Part shown: positions 1 to 10,155 of the stretch, piece by piece
Layout: every line of letters starts with the position of its first letter
How positions within the stretch are numbered: the first letter of the stretch is position 1
Origin: an uncultured Flavobacteriaceae bacterium
GTDB taxonomy: Bacteria; Bacteroidota; Bacteroidia; Flavobacteriales; Flavobacteriaceae
Length of the DNA stretch: 64,000 bases
NCBI GenBank assembly: GCA_947493535.1
Contig: CANLRK010000003.1
Coordinates: 124,001-188,000, forward strand
Reading direction: 5' to 3'
Translations under genes and position numbers: made by a program
The notes under the pieces: generated by a model
Databases searched by the model: none
Seen by the model: only the letters and a program-made list of their open reading frames with translations
Told to the model about the DNA's origin: nothing

Positions 1-533
1 ATACGTGTTTCTCTAGTTTCCCCTTTATGCGTAGAACTTGGATCCGGATCTAAATAATGAGGATTTATATTAAACGAAATACATCCTAGTGTACTAAAAC
101 TTGGGGGGTAAACTATAGGCATATCATTTGTAGTATTCATGGTAAGTCCGCAAATATTACTTCCTGCGCTTGTGCCTAGGTATGGAGTTCCATTGTTAAT
201 TATTTGCTTTAAGGTAGCCATTACATTGTGTTTATATAGTTGGCTTACCAATAAAAAGGTGTTTCCGCCTCCGGTAAATATTCCTTGTGCATTGTGTAAA
301 GCTTTACTAAAATCATCAAACTCATGTAACCCTTTAACTTGTATGTTAATAGTTGCAAATGCTTTTTTAGCTATGGTTGTATATTCATCATGACTGATTC
401 CGCTAGGCCTAGCAAAAGGAATAAAGACTATTTCGGTACAATTTTTAAAATGTTGTTGTAAAGTAGGTAGTAAATATTCTAAGTAACCACTCCCGTGTAT
501 TGTTGAAGTACTAGCAATAATTAGTTTTTTCAT
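1..533 (-). CDS. pepE: Dipeptidase E / peptidase E (S51 family), 3' end truncated by window start
   Basis: Minus-strand translation from CAT at 531-533: MKKLIIASTSTIHGSGYLEYLLPTLQQHFKN..EIVFIPFARPSG..GIFTGGGNTFLL..YLGTSAGSNICG; GGGNTF and TSAGSN motifs are typical of PepE. Confidence 0.85.
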   Translation of the reverse strand, partial: MKKLIIASTSTIHGSGYLEYLLPTLQQHFKNCTEIVFIPFARPSGISHDEYTTIAKKAFATINIQVKGLHEFDDFSKALHNAQGIFTGGGNTFLLVSQLYKHNVMATLKQIINNGTPYLGTSAGSNICGLTMNTTNDMPIVYPPSFSTLGCISFNINPHYLDPDPSSTHKGETRETR

Positions 534-636
534 AATATAGTTGTGTATTGTTGTAAAATTACTGAATATGTTTCTTTAACAAAACTTTACATTCAATTAA
601 ACTATTATTTAACAAATAATGAATTTGCTTTATAGC

Positions 637-1392
637 ATGAAAAAAATATTACATTATTTATTTTTGTTATGCTTCCTTAATTCTTTTAGTCAAGTATTAT
701 TACATGGTGAGGTAGGTAATTCAGGAGACACTGAGGGAATTCATGTGTTTAATAAAACCTATCAAAAATATACAATAACCGACGAGAAAGGAAAGTTTTT
801 AATTCCTGTACGAGTTAATGATACATTGGTTTTAAGTGCAATACAGTATCAATTAAAACGAATAGTGATTACTAAAAAAATGCTTGCAAATGGTCCTTTA
901 TATATTATGTTAGAAACAAAAGTTAATGAGTTAGATGCTGTATATATAAAACCCAAGTTATCAGGTAATTTATTATCCGATTCTCAACGAATACATACAA
1001 CTGATAAAGTTACAGCTATTACTTTGGGCTTGCCTAATGCCCATGTAAAACCACCTTCAGCACCTGAAAGGAAGTTGTACACGGCAACGCATACAGGAGG
1101 TGGTTTACCTTTGGAAGCATTGATTAATGCAATAAATGGCCGAACAAAAATGTTGAAAAAACAAGTAGCACGTTATAAAAAAGTTAAGTTGGAAAATTCA
1201 GTTTTTGAAAATTTTAAAAGCATACTGCTGAATGATTTTGGCATACCTAATGATAAATTATACGACTTTCTATACTATAGTTCCAATGATACTTTGTTTG
1301 CACAAATCGTGAAAACTAATAGTAAAATTGTTATTTATGATTTTTTACAAGCGAAAGCAGTAAAGTATAGAGCATTGCAAAAGTTAAAATAA
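637..1392 (+). CDS. Secreted protein with carboxypeptidase-regulatory-like N-terminal domain
   Basis: Signal peptide MKKILHYLFLLCFLNSFSQ, then GEVGNSGDTEGIHVFNKTYQKYTITDEKGKFLIPVRVNDTLVLSAIQY (CarboxypepD_reg-like); start chosen at internal ATG 637. Confidence 0.6.
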   Translation: MKKILHYLFLLCFLNSFSQVLLHGEVGNSGDTEGIHVFNKTYQKYTITDEKGKFLIPVRVNDTLVLSAIQYQLKRIVITKKMLANGPLYIMLETKVNELDAVYIKPKLSGNLLSDSQRIHTTDKVTAITLGLPNAHVKPPSAPERKLYTATHTGGGLPLEALINAINGRTKMLKKQVARYKKVKLENSVFENFKSILLNDFGIPNDKLYDFLYYSSNDTLFAQIVKTNSKIVIYDFLQAKAVKYRALQKLK

Positions 1393-1436
1393 TACATGGC
1401 GTAGTATTTGTAACAATTTTGAAAAAATAACTACTA

Positions 1437-1949
1437 ATGAAAAAATCAATTATAATGAATGGTAAAATAAAAGCATTGGTGATTTTTCTATTTATTGTGT
1501 TGTCAGGTTTTACCTCAATACATAAATATTATGTTAGTGTTACGGATGTTGAATATTCAGGAAAGTCAAAGGCTTTACAAATAACATCCCGTTTGTTTAT
1601 TGATGATTTTGAAAAAGTATTGCACGAACGTTATGAGAATTCAATTAAAATAGACAATCAAAACAAGGCTGATTACTACATAGCAAGTTACTATACTAAA
1701 AAGTTTGTGGTTACAGTAAATAAGCAACCTCAAAAGCTAAAATTTATAGGAAAAGAAATTGAAGATGATATGGTGGTTAGTTATTTTGAAATTGAAAATG
1801 TGCCCACAATCAACACTCTAGCGATAACAAATAAATTGTTGTTTGATCAATTTGAAGGACAACAAAACATAACTCATATTAAGATTAACAACACAAAGAA
1901 AAGTTTTTTACTCATAAAAGATAAGCCTTCAGGACTGTTAAATTTATAA
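1437..1949 (+). CDS. DUF6702-like family protein
   Basis: Signal peptide, YYVSVTDVEYSGKSKALQITSRLFIDDFEKVL; directly upstream of an M1 peptidase. Confidence 0.55.
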   Translation: MKKSIIMNGKIKALVIFLFIVLSGFTSIHKYYVSVTDVEYSGKSKALQITSRLFIDDFEKVLHERYENSIKIDNQNKADYYIASYYTKKFVVTVNKQPQKLKFIGKEIEDDMVVSYFEIENVPTINTLAITNKLLFDQFEGQQNITHIKINNTKKSFLLIKDKPSGLLNL

Positions 1950-2005
1950 TAATTTATCGGCAGTTTTTAATAAAAAGGCTATATTTCAGACCAAATTTTT
2001 TCAAA

Positions 2006-4315
2006 ATGAAGCAAAGTAAGTATCTATTATTATCCTTAGCGTTTTTAGTAAGTGGAATATCATTTGCACAAGAACAATCAAAAGAAGAGCAAAGAGAAGG
2101 TGGGCATATTAACCAAAATAAGTTCCGTCAGTTATATCAAGAGTTTTCAACTCCTAACCAGTACAGAACAGCTTCTGGTGCACCCGGTCATGCCTATTAT
2201 CAGCAGCAAGCCGATTATAAAATAGATCTTGAGTTAGATGATGCAAATCAAAAAATTTATGGACAAGAAACAATAACTTACACTAATAATTCACCAGATG
2301 ATTTAGAGTATTTATGGTTGCAATTAGATCAGAATATAAGAGCCAAAGATGCACAAGCACATCATAAAAATGGTCAAGGTGTTCCTGCTGCTGATCAGCC
2401 AGGAACTTTTATAGGAAAACATTTCGGAACTCGTTTTGACGGAGGTTTTAATATAGAGTATGTAAAGGATGCAAACGGAAAAGCTTTGAAATACGTAGTT
2501 AATGAAACGATGATGCGTGTTGATATTGCTCAGCCGTTAAAGGCAGGAGAGAAAATATCGTTTAGTGTAAAATGGTGGTATAACATAAATGACCATGTAA
2601 ACGGAAGAGGACGTTCTGGGTATGAATACTTTAAAAAAGATGATAATTATGCTTATGTTATTGCGCAGTTTTTTCCAAGGATGTGCGTGTATAATGATGT
2701 AGAAGGATGGCAAAATTATCAGTTTTGGGGTAATGGAGAATTTGCTTTACCATTTGGGAATTACGATGTAAACATAACAGTCCCTTCAGATCATATTGTT
2801 GACGCTACGGGTGAATTACAAAACAGAAAAGAAGTGTTTTCAAAAACAATGATGCAGCGCTATAATCAAGCAAGAAAATCGTTTGATAAGCCAGTAATGA
2901 TTGTTACCCAAGCTGAAGCCGAAGCAAATGAGAAAAGTCGTTCTACAAAAAAGAAAACGTGGAAGTTTAGCGCTAAAAATGTAAGAGATTTTGGATTTAC
3001 ATCTTCACGTAAATATATTTGGGATATGCAGGCAGTTAAGCTTGGAGGGCGTACAGTAATGGCGGTTTCGTTATATCCTAAAGAAGGTAACCCATTATGG
3101 GAAGAGTATTCTACTAAAGCAGTTGTGAGTACACTAAAATCATATTCAGATAAAACATTTAATTATCCATATCCAAAGGCAATTTCTGTACATGCTAAAA
3201 ATCAAGGTATGGAATACCCTATGATATGCTGGAATTATGGGCGCCCAAATGAAGATGGTACCTATAGCGATAGAACTAAGTATGGAATGATTAGTGTAAT
3301 TATACACGAAGTCGGGCATAATTTTTTCCCTATGATTGTTAACTCTGATGAGCGTCAGTGGGGCTGGATGGATGAAGGATTAGATACTTTTATGCAATAT
3401 ATTGCAGAGCAAGATTTCGGAAAGTGGTTTCCAGAAGCCATTGCACCTAATAGTAAGTACCCATCAAGAAGAGGTGAACCTGCAAAGATTGTAAATTACA
3501 TGAAAGGTGATCAAGACTTTATCGCACCGATAATGTCAAATCCAGAAAATGTATATCAATTGGGGAATAATGCTTATGGAAAGCCAGCAACCGCATTAAA
3601 TATTTTGCGTGAGACTATTATGGGTAGAGAGTTGTTTGATCATGCATTTAAAACCTATGCACAACGTTGGATGTTTAAACACCCAACACCAGAAGATTTT
3701 TTCAGAACTATGGAAGATGCTTCAGGAGTAGATTTAGACTGGTATTGGAGAGGTTGGTTTTATTCAACCGATTATGTTGACATAGGAGTTAAGGGAGTTA
3801 AGAAATTTTATGTTAGTTCAAAACCAACTGCTGAAATTAGAAAAATAATGGAAGCTAGAGGGATGAAAGAATCTGATTTACCACCATTAGTATATATGGC
3901 AGAAGAGGGGAGTGAAGATTATACAGAAAGTTTAACAAAAGGTTCAGCGTTAGATAATTCATCAACTTTAAAAGAGTATATGATGGATAACTTTACAGCG
4001 GAAGAAAGAGCTAAAATGACTACACCAAAATATTTCTATGAAGTTGAGTTCGATAAGCCAGGTGGTTTAGTTATGCCTATAATAGTAGAGTATACTTATG
4101 CTGATGGAACTACAGAAAAGGTAACTTATCCAGCGCAAGTTTGGAGAAAAAATGATACTGAGGTACGTAAAGTAATTGCTTCTGAAAAAGAATTAATAGG
4201 TATAGTTGTAGACCCTAATTTAGAAACTGCTGATATTGATGTTTCTAATAACTCTTGGCCTAAGCAAGAGAAAGAAAATAAGTTTGAGAAGTTTAAGAAT
4301 AAAGTAAAAGGATAA
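2006..4315 (+). CDS. M1 family metallopeptidase
   Basis: Signal peptide; HEVGHNFFP plus downstream DEGLDTFMQYIAEQ (HExxH-x18-E-like zinc site). Confidence 0.85.
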   Translation: MKQSKYLLLSLAFLVSGISFAQEQSKEEQREGGHINQNKFRQLYQEFSTPNQYRTASGAPGHAYYQQQADYKIDLELDDANQKIYGQETITYTNNSPDDLEYLWLQLDQNIRAKDAQAHHKNGQGVPAADQPGTFIGKHFGTRFDGGFNIEYVKDANGKALKYVVNETMMRVDIAQPLKAGEKISFSVKWWYNINDHVNGRGRSGYEYFKKDDNYAYVIAQFFPRMCVYNDVEGWQNYQFWGNGEFALPFGNYDVNITVPSDHIVDATGELQNRKEVFSKTMMQRYNQARKSFDKPVMIVTQAEAEANEKSRSTKKKTWKFSAKNVRDFGFTSSRKYIWDMQAVKLGGRTVMAVSLYPKEGNPLWEEYSTKAVVSTLKSYSDKTFNYPYPKAISVHAKNQGMEYPMICWNYGRPNEDGTYSDRTKYGMISVIIHEVGHNFFPMIVNSDERQWGWMDEGLDTFMQYIAEQDFGKWFPEAIAPNSKYPSRRGEPAKIVNYMKGDQDFIAPIMSNPENVYQLGNNAYGKPATALNILRETIMGRELFDHAFKTYAQRWMFKHPTPEDFFRTMEDASGVDLDWYWRGWFYSTDYVDIGVKGVKKFYVSSKPTAEIRKIMEARGMKESDLPPLVYMAEEGSEDYTESLTKGSALDNSSTLKEYMMDNFTAEERAKMTTPKYFYEVEFDKPGGLVMPIIVEYTYADGTTEKVTYPAQVWRKNDTEVRKVIASEKELIGIVVDPNLETADIDVSNNSWPKQEKENKFEKFKNKVKG

Positions 4316-4345
4316 GAATTATCAAACTTGAACTACTATAAAAAT

Positions 4346-4372
4346 GCCAACTATGTATAGTTGGCGTTTTTA
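4346..4372 (+). terminator. Intrinsic terminator after M1 peptidase
   Basis: GCCAACTATGTATAGTTGGC followed by GTTTTT. Confidence 0.8.
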
Positions 4373-4373
4373 G

Positions 4374-4913
4374 TTAATTGCTACTTACTAATGAAACAAG
4401 TTTACTGACAGTTCTCCAGTTACGAGTAGTGGCTTCTGTTTGTAGTTTTTTTTCAAATTGTATGTTGGTAAATTTAGTTTTAGCAAAACCATCTGGAGTG
4501 TGTAAGTATATAAACTTATCAATTATTTGATAAGACTCATTTTCTTGAGTATGAATATTTAGTGTTGTTATGGTTTGTTTTGTTGGGGGATGTTTTATAA
4601 AAGTTACATGTAAAAATTTACTATCGTTCTCAGTGGTTAAAAAAGGATTGTTATTGTAACAACGAGTCAGCTCATCAGTTGTTAATGTAACTACAGGAGT
4701 TGTATAATTAAACGCGTTCTTTATAAGGTTTTTAATGTCGTTATTAATATAGTCAATGCTATTACTAGAAGATAAAATAATATTACCACTCTGGATATAT
4801 GTACTAACGTTTTGATATCCATTCTCACTAAGAAGTTCTCGTAAATCGACCATAGGTAATTTATTTTTACCACCTACATTAATACCTCTAAGTAAAACAA
4901 TGTATGTATTCAT
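4374..4913 (-). CDS. DUF1697 domain-containing protein
   Basis: MNTYIVLLRGINVGGKNKLPMVDLRELLSENGYQNVSTYIQSGNII is the typical DUF1697 N-terminus. Confidence 0.85.
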   Translation of the reverse strand: MNTYIVLLRGINVGGKNKLPMVDLRELLSENGYQNVSTYIQSGNIILSSSNSIDYINNDIKNLIKNAFNYTTPVVTLTTDELTRCYNNNPFLTTENDSKFLHVTFIKHPPTKQTITTLNIHTQENESYQIIDKFIYLHTPDGFAKTKFTNIQFEKKLQTEATTRNWRTVSKLVSLVSSN

Positions 4914-4922
4914 CTTGTTTTT

Positions 4923-5162
4923 TTATTCATTATAATATTGACCTCTGTGTGGTTTAAGTGCTGCTTTAACCTTATCGAGTTCTATTTCTTCAATAATCAT
5001 ATAAGCAGATGCACTAAACTCACTGTGTACCTCCATAAAGGTTTTGTTTAAAGAAAGCTTTTCTAGTAAAATGTACTCATTTAAGTGTATAATATGGTGC
5101 TTAGCGGTTTGTTCAGCAGCAGGTCCTCTAAACTCCCAGATTAATTTTATTTTTTTTTGCAT
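4923..5162 (-). CDS. Small conserved hypothetical protein
   Basis: 79 aa ORF, same strand as and 10 nt from the DUF1697 gene. Confidence 0.5.
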   Translation of the reverse strand: MQKKIKLIWEFRGPAAEQTAKHHIIHLNEYILLEKLSLNKTFMEVHSEFSASAYMIIEEIELDKVKAALKPHRGQYYNE

Positions 5163-5209
5163 TGAAGTAATAATTAGTCTGCAAGATACTTAAAATACGT
5201 AATAAGCAT

Positions 5210-5217
5210 TATATTTG
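5210..5217 (+). promoter_or_regulatory. Bacteroidetes -7 box upstream of tatA
   Basis: TATATTTG(C) just before the start at 5222. Confidence 0.5.
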
Positions 5218-5221
5218 CAGT

Positions 5222-5503
5222 ATGCATATACAATTTTTATTTATTAGTGGTGTAGAAATTATCTTTATCCTATTTATAGTGGTAATGATTTTTGGTGCAG
5301 ATAAATTGCCAGAGATAGCAAGAGGCTTAGGAAAAGGAATGACGCAATTAAAAAATGCAACTAATGAAATAAAATCAGAAATTAATAATAGTGCAAAAGA
5401 TTATGGAGTTGATACAGAGTTAGGTGCCTCTGTAACCAATGAAATAAATAAAGTTAAGGACGAGATAGATGATATTACTGGGCCTATTAAGCGTCAGTTC
5501 TAA
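5222..5503 (+). CDS. tatA: Twin-arginine translocase TatA/TatE family subunit
   Basis: FILFIVVMIFGADKLPEIARGLGKGMTQLKNATNEIKSEI: TM helix, hinge and amphipathic helix. Confidence 0.85.
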   Translation: MHIQFLFISGVEIIFILFIVVMIFGADKLPEIARGLGKGMTQLKNATNEIKSEINNSAKDYGVDTELGASVTNEINKVKDEIDDITGPIKRQF

Positions 5504-5507
5504 AAAC

Positions 5508-6149
5508 TTATTTTACTCTACTTATTGTCAAACCATCTCGAATGGGTAAAAGCACTGTTTCAAGTCTATCATCTTCATTGAGTAACTTGTTATATTCTAA
5601 TAAGATTTTTGTTGATTGATCTTTAGGATTAAGTTTTTCTAGAACTTTACCACTCCATAATACATTGTCAGATAAGATAATTCCACCAGAATCAATTTTA
5701 TCAATAATAGTATGAAAGTAGTTAATGTAATTAGGCTTATCAGCGTCAATAAAAACTAAATCAAATTTCAAGTCAAGTGTAGGAATAATATCTAATGCTT
5801 GCCCGAGGTGTTGGTGTATTTGTTTTCCGTAATCAGACATGTCAAAGTATTTCCGTTGAAAATCAATCAGCTCTTCATTGATATCAATCGTATGTAATTG
5901 TCCATTTTTTTGTAATCCTTCAGCTAAGCATAATGCTGAATACCCTGTATAAGTACCTATTTCTAGAATGTTTTTAGGGTTAATTAGTTTAGCAATCATA
6001 CTTAAGATTCTCCCTTGAAAAGCGCCACTTAACATACGAGGTTGTAAAATTTTTTGATAAGTTTCTCGTGTTAACCTTTGAAGTAGTTCAGGCTCTTGTT
6101 CAGAATGTGCTACTACATAATCGTCTAATTCTTGTGGGATAAAATGCAT
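5508..6149 (-). CDS. SAM-dependent O-methyltransferase
   Basis: ILEIGTYTGYSALCLAEGL, DLVFIDADKPNYINYF, LSDNVLWSGKV; start set at MHFIPQELDD because the upstream extension overlaps a terminator hairpin. Confidence 0.85.
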   Translation of the reverse strand: MHFIPQELDDYVVAHSEQEPELLQRLTRETYQKILQPRMLSGAFQGRILSMIAKLINPKNILEIGTYTGYSALCLAEGLQKNGQLHTIDINEELIDFQRKYFDMSDYGKQIHQHLGQALDIIPTLDLKFDLVFIDADKPNYINYFHTIIDKIDSGGIILSDNVLWSGKVLEKLNPKDQSTKILLEYNKLLNEDDRLETVLLPIRDGLTISRVK

Positions 6150-6161
6150 AATAGTATAAAT

Positions 6162-6200
6162 AAAAAGACCTCGCAAATATATAATAATGTGAGGTCTTTT
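6162..6200. terminator. Terminator-like hairpin between ACMSD-like gene and O-methyltransferase gene
   Basis: AAAAAGACCTCGCA..TGTGAGGTCTTTT inverted repeat. Confidence 0.6.
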
Positions 6201-6217
6201 GAGTACTGTTTATATAA

Positions 6218-7303
6218 TTAGGAAAGAATCTTTTTTACTAAGTCATCCTTTGCTTTTTGATCATCACCAAATAGCCAATTTAGTACATTATCTTCCCACA
6301 TAGCATCTTTTTGGGATTCTGTTACAATGCCTCTATCTGCAGCTAAATCTAATATTTTACCTGGATATGAAGACTGTCTGTCACTTTCCATTTCCCCTAG
6401 CGGATAAGGGTCATCTAAGCCAATTAAAACTTGATTAGCTCCTTGGTTTTTAATTAATAAATCTAATGATCCGGTATCATGCACCAAAGTGTCAAAGAAA
6501 ATATTTTTATGACCTACAGCTCTCCTAGGGTGTTGTTTTCCTTCAAATAAATCAGGTCTACCATCAAAACCTTGAATACGTCTACCTAAATTCATCTGTG
6601 CTAATTGTCCTCCATGAGCAAAACAAACACGCATATTAGGGTATTTTTCGTAGTATCCATTTAGTGTAAGGAAATGATAAGCATCTGCACATTGTGCTAA
6701 CATCCAAATTAAATGAAAGCGCCAAGAAGTATTTTGAAGTTTAATAAACTTCTCTCCATCATAAGGGTGAATTTCTACTGCTAAATTGTACTTGTCTGCC
6801 AACTCAAAAATTGGTTCATTTTCTTCATCAAAAATGCAACGCCAAGTACCTATAGTATCCATATAGTGAGTAGGTAAACATAATAAGCGCATTCCTAACT
6901 CTTTTACACAACGTTCAATTTCCCAACATGCGCCCCTAACAAAACCTGGATGCACAACGAATCCACAAGTAAATTTACTAGGGTTTTCATGTTGAACTTT
7001 AGCATTAAAATCGTTTTGAAAACGCAATGCTTGCTTCATTTCTTCGAGGCGTAAACCATTACCATATAACTGGGAAAGATTTAAGACAACAGCATGGTCT
7101 ATTTTAAAATGTTCCATCCAAGCCAGTTTTTCGTCTAGGAAAAAACTTGAGTCAGTAACAGGTCTGCTCCAATCTTTTTGAAGCATATATTTACGATCTT
7201 TATCTACCCAAAATATTCCTTTGTCTTTCATAAACTGAGGAATTTCCTCTGGATAGGGAAGAAGGTGAGAGTGACCGTTTATTCGTAATTTTCTTTTTTT
7301 CAT
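6218..7303 (-). CDS. Amidohydrolase, probable 2-amino-3-carboxymuconate-6-semialdehyde decarboxylase (ACMSD)
   Basis: NGHSHLLPYPEEIP, FAHGGQLAQMNLGRR, GLDDPYPLGEMES; next to 3-hydroxyanthranilate dioxygenase. Confidence 0.85.
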   Translation of the reverse strand: MKKRKLRINGHSHLLPYPEEIPQFMKDKGIFWVDKDRKYMLQKDWSRPVTDSSFFLDEKLAWMEHFKIDHAVVLNLSQLYGNGLRLEEMKQALRFQNDFNAKVQHENPSKFTCGFVVHPGFVRGACWEIERCVKELGMRLLCLPTHYMDTIGTWRCIFDEENEPIFELADKYNLAVEIHPYDGEKFIKLQNTSWRFHLIWMLAQCADAYHFLTLNGYYEKYPNMRVCFAHGGQLAQMNLGRRIQGFDGRPDLFEGKQHPRRAVGHKNIFFDTLVHDTGSLDLLIKNQGANQVLIGLDDPYPLGEMESDRQSSYPGKILDLAADRGIVTESQKDAMWEDNVLNWLFGDDQKAKDDLVKKILS

Positions 7304-7305
7304 AA

Positions 7306-7827
7306 TTATTTACCAGGTTCTTGCATTACTTTTCCGCAGTTAGTACAAGTACATTTTTTTTTGTCACTATAGTATTTATCAAAAATGATAGGCATATCTG
7401 TTACAATATTATCTAAAGCAAACTCTTCTCTATATAAAAGGGTGTCACAGTTTTCACAATACCATTCTAGAGCATCCATAACTCCTTTGTCTCGTGGCAT
7501 TTCAATTACTAATCCAACAGTATTAGCTTTGCGTTGTGGAGAATGTGGAACTTTCGCAGGTAGCAAATAAATGTCACCTTCTTTAATATGCACATCTTTT
7601 TGTTCTCCATTATCAATAATTTTTAATACCATATCACCTTCTACTTGATAAAAGAATTCTGGAGTTTCGTTGTAATGATAATCTTTACGGCTATTAGGGC
7701 CACCAACTACCATAACAATATATTCTCCGTCATCCCACACACATTTGTTTCCTACTGGTGGTTTTAATAAGTGACGGTTTTCATCTATCCAAGCTTTAAA
7801 ATTTAATGGAGAAACTAGTTTACTCAT
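7306..7827 (-). CDS. 3-hydroxyanthranilate 3,4-dioxygenase
   Basis: Cupin with GGPNSRKDYHYNETPEFFYQVEGDM and C-terminal Cys pairs (CENC, CTNC). Confidence 0.9.
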   Translation of the reverse strand: MSKLVSPLNFKAWIDENRHLLKPPVGNKCVWDDGEYIVMVVGGPNSRKDYHYNETPEFFYQVEGDMVLKIIDNGEQKDVHIKEGDIYLLPAKVPHSPQRKANTVGLVIEMPRDKGVMDALEWYCENCDTLLYREEFALDNIVTDMPIIFDKYYSDKKKCTCTNCGKVMQEPGK

Positions 7828-7882
7828 GGTGGTTGTTTTTTAAATTATTGATGTATAAAGTTAGTTAAAAACTAATAATTAA

Positions 7883-8662
7883 TTATAAGGATTTTGTTCT
7901 GCCTCCATCTACAGGAACATTAATTCCGTTAATGTAGGATGCAGCTGGAGAAGCTAAAAAGGCAACAGCATTAGCAATCTCTTCGGGTTTTGCAAAACGA
8001 TTAGCAGGAACTTGAGCTTTCATGGCATTAGCCACTTCATCAATTGACTTACCAGTTTTCTTAGCTTTGTTATTGATAATTTCGTTCAAACGCTCAGTTC
8101 CTGTTGCGCCAGGTAACACATTGTTTACCGTTATTCCAAATTCACCTAATTCATTTGCTAAAGTTTTAGACCAATTAGCTACAGCTCCTCTAATGGTGTT
8201 AGAAACCCCTAATCCATTTAAGGGTTGTTTTACTGATGTGGAAATGATATTGATAATTCTACCGTAACCTTCTTTTTTCATTGAAGGGACAACAGCTTGT
8301 GCTAATACATGATTACATTTTAAATGTTGAGTAAAAGCAGATTCGAACTGGTCTAAAGTAGCATTAAATACAGGGCCTCCAGCTGGACCTCCTGTATTGT
8401 TTATTAGAATATGGAATTTTTGATTAGCTCCATTAATTTTAGAACTTAATTCTGAAGGGTTTTGAAAATCAGCCACAATATAATTGTGACTTTGGCCTTT
8501 AGATGAGTCTAATTCTTTCAACACATTTGTTAATTTTTCTTCATTTCTAGCCACTAAAGTAATGTTAGCTCCCATAGCAGCTAATTCTTTAGCAGAAGCT
8601 TTACCAATACCTTGAGTACTTCCGCACACTAAAGCGTTTTTATTTGTTAAATCTAGGTTCAT
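7883..8662 (-). CDS. SDR family oxidoreductase
   Basis: ALVCGSTQGIGKASAKELAAMGANI; NNTGGPAGG; C-terminal INGINVPVDGGRTKSL. Confidence 0.85.
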   Translation of the reverse strand: MNLDLTNKNALVCGSTQGIGKASAKELAAMGANITLVARNEEKLTNVLKELDSSKGQSHNYIVADFQNPSELSSKINGANQKFHILINNTGGPAGGPVFNATLDQFESAFTQHLKCNHVLAQAVVPSMKKEGYGRIINIISTSVKQPLNGLGVSNTIRGAVANWSKTLANELGEFGITVNNVLPGATGTERLNEIINNKAKKTGKSIDEVANAMKAQVPANRFAKPEEIANAVAFLASPAASYINGINVPVDGGRTKSL

Positions 8663-8707
8663 CTTTTTATGTTTTATTAAATAGTTTATTATTACTATTT
8701 ATTGTTT

Positions 8708-10150
8708 TTAATATTTAATGCAAACGTTTTTAGGTTCCGTAAAAAAACGAAGCGCTTCAAATCCTCCTTCACGTCCAACACCAGAGTTTTTCATACCTCC
8801 AAAAGGAGTGCGTAAATCACGCATAAGCCAAGTGTTTATCCATACAATTCCTGCGTGGATGTTTTTAGCCAAATACATGCTTCTGTTAAGGTTGTTGGTC
8901 CATATTGTACTTGATAACCCGTATGGTACATCATTAGCTAGGGATAAGGCTTCCTGATCAGTATCAAAAGGCATTAAAGTAACTACGGGTCCAAAAATTT
9001 CTTCTTGTGTTAACTTACAATTGTTATTAGTGACTTCGATAACAGTAGGTTCTAGGTAAAAACCTTCTTCATAATTTGTTACTTTAACGTAGTTTCCTCC
9101 ACATAGAATAGTACCTCCTTCTTGACTAGCTATATCAATATATGATTTTACTTTTTCAAGATGAGCTTTGGATACTAAGGCACCAATATTTGTAGTATTA
9201 TCAAGTGGATTTCCTACTTTTAGAGTTTTTACTTTTGCTATAAAATCGGTTTTAAATTGATCATAAATACTGCGTTCAATATATATGCGCGACCCACATA
9301 AACAAATTTGCCCTTGATTAGCAAAACTTGATTTTAATGTTACATTAAGCATTTTGTCATAATCACAATCAGCAAATATTAAATTTGGGTTTTTTCCTCC
9401 TAATTCTAAGGATAATTTTTTAAACATCGGAGCTGCAGTGCGTGCTATATGAGCACCAGTTGCGGTACCTCCTGTAAATGAAATAGCCTTAATGTTTTTG
9501 TGTGCAACAATTGCTTGTCCAGTAGTATGTCCTAAACCGTGTACAATGTTTAATACACCTTTTGGTAATCCTGCTTTATTGCAGATTTCTCCTAGGAGGT
9601 ACGCCGTCATGGGAGTAACTTCACTAGGTTTGGCAACTACGGTGTTTCCAGCGGCTAAAGCTGGAGCTATTTTCCAAGAAAATAAATACAAGGGTAAATT
9701 CCAAGGAGAAATACACCCAACTACACCAATAGGGTTGCGTAAAGTAAAATTAAAGGCATTTAAACCAACACTTTCATGAGCTTCGCTTGAAAATTGAGTA
9801 ATAGCATTTGCAAAAAACTGAAAGTTACTGGATGCTCTAGGAATATCAACAGTAGTGGCTAAACTTAAAGGTTTTCCGTTGTCAATGGCTTCTGCTTCTG
9901 CAAATGTTTCTAGGTTTTCTTCGATTAATGATGCTATTTTTGAAAGGATCTTACTGCGCTGTTCAAGCGTAGTGTTTGACCATGCTTCAAAAGCGTTATT
10001 TGCGGCTTGATAGGCATTCTCTACATCATCACTAGATGAGTTGGGTAAAATGCTATATATTTTACCAGTAGATGGGTTGTAATTGTCAAGCCATTCATTA
10101 TGTTTAGGTGCTGTAAAAGCTCCGTTTATGTAGTTTAGTATTTTCTTCAT
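8708..10150 (-). CDS. Aldehyde dehydrogenase, probable 2-aminomuconic 6-semialdehyde dehydrogenase
   Basis: ISPWNLPLYLFSWKIAPALAAGNTVVAKPSE, LELGGKNPNLIFADCDYD, FANQGQICLCGSRIYIE; operon context. Confidence 0.85.
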   Translation of the reverse strand: MKKILNYINGAFTAPKHNEWLDNYNPSTGKIYSILPNSSSDDVENAYQAANNAFEAWSNTTLEQRSKILSKIASLIEENLETFAEAEAIDNGKPLSLATTVDIPRASSNFQFFANAITQFSSEAHESVGLNAFNFTLRNPIGVVGCISPWNLPLYLFSWKIAPALAAGNTVVAKPSEVTPMTAYLLGEICNKAGLPKGVLNIVHGLGHTTGQAIVAHKNIKAISFTGGTATGAHIARTAAPMFKKLSLELGGKNPNLIFADCDYDKMLNVTLKSSFANQGQICLCGSRIYIERSIYDQFKTDFIAKVKTLKVGNPLDNTTNIGALVSKAHLEKVKSYIDIASQEGGTILCGGNYVKVTNYEEGFYLEPTVIEVTNNNCKLTQEEIFGPVVTLMPFDTDQEALSLANDVPYGLSSTIWTNNLNRSMYLAKNIHAGIVWINTWLMRDLRTPFGGMKNSGVGREGGFEALRFFTEPKNVCIKY

Positions 10151-10155
10151 AAGTA

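Noticed and set aside
139-393. 84-aa plus-strand ORF
   Set aside because: Antisense to pepE, no signal of its own
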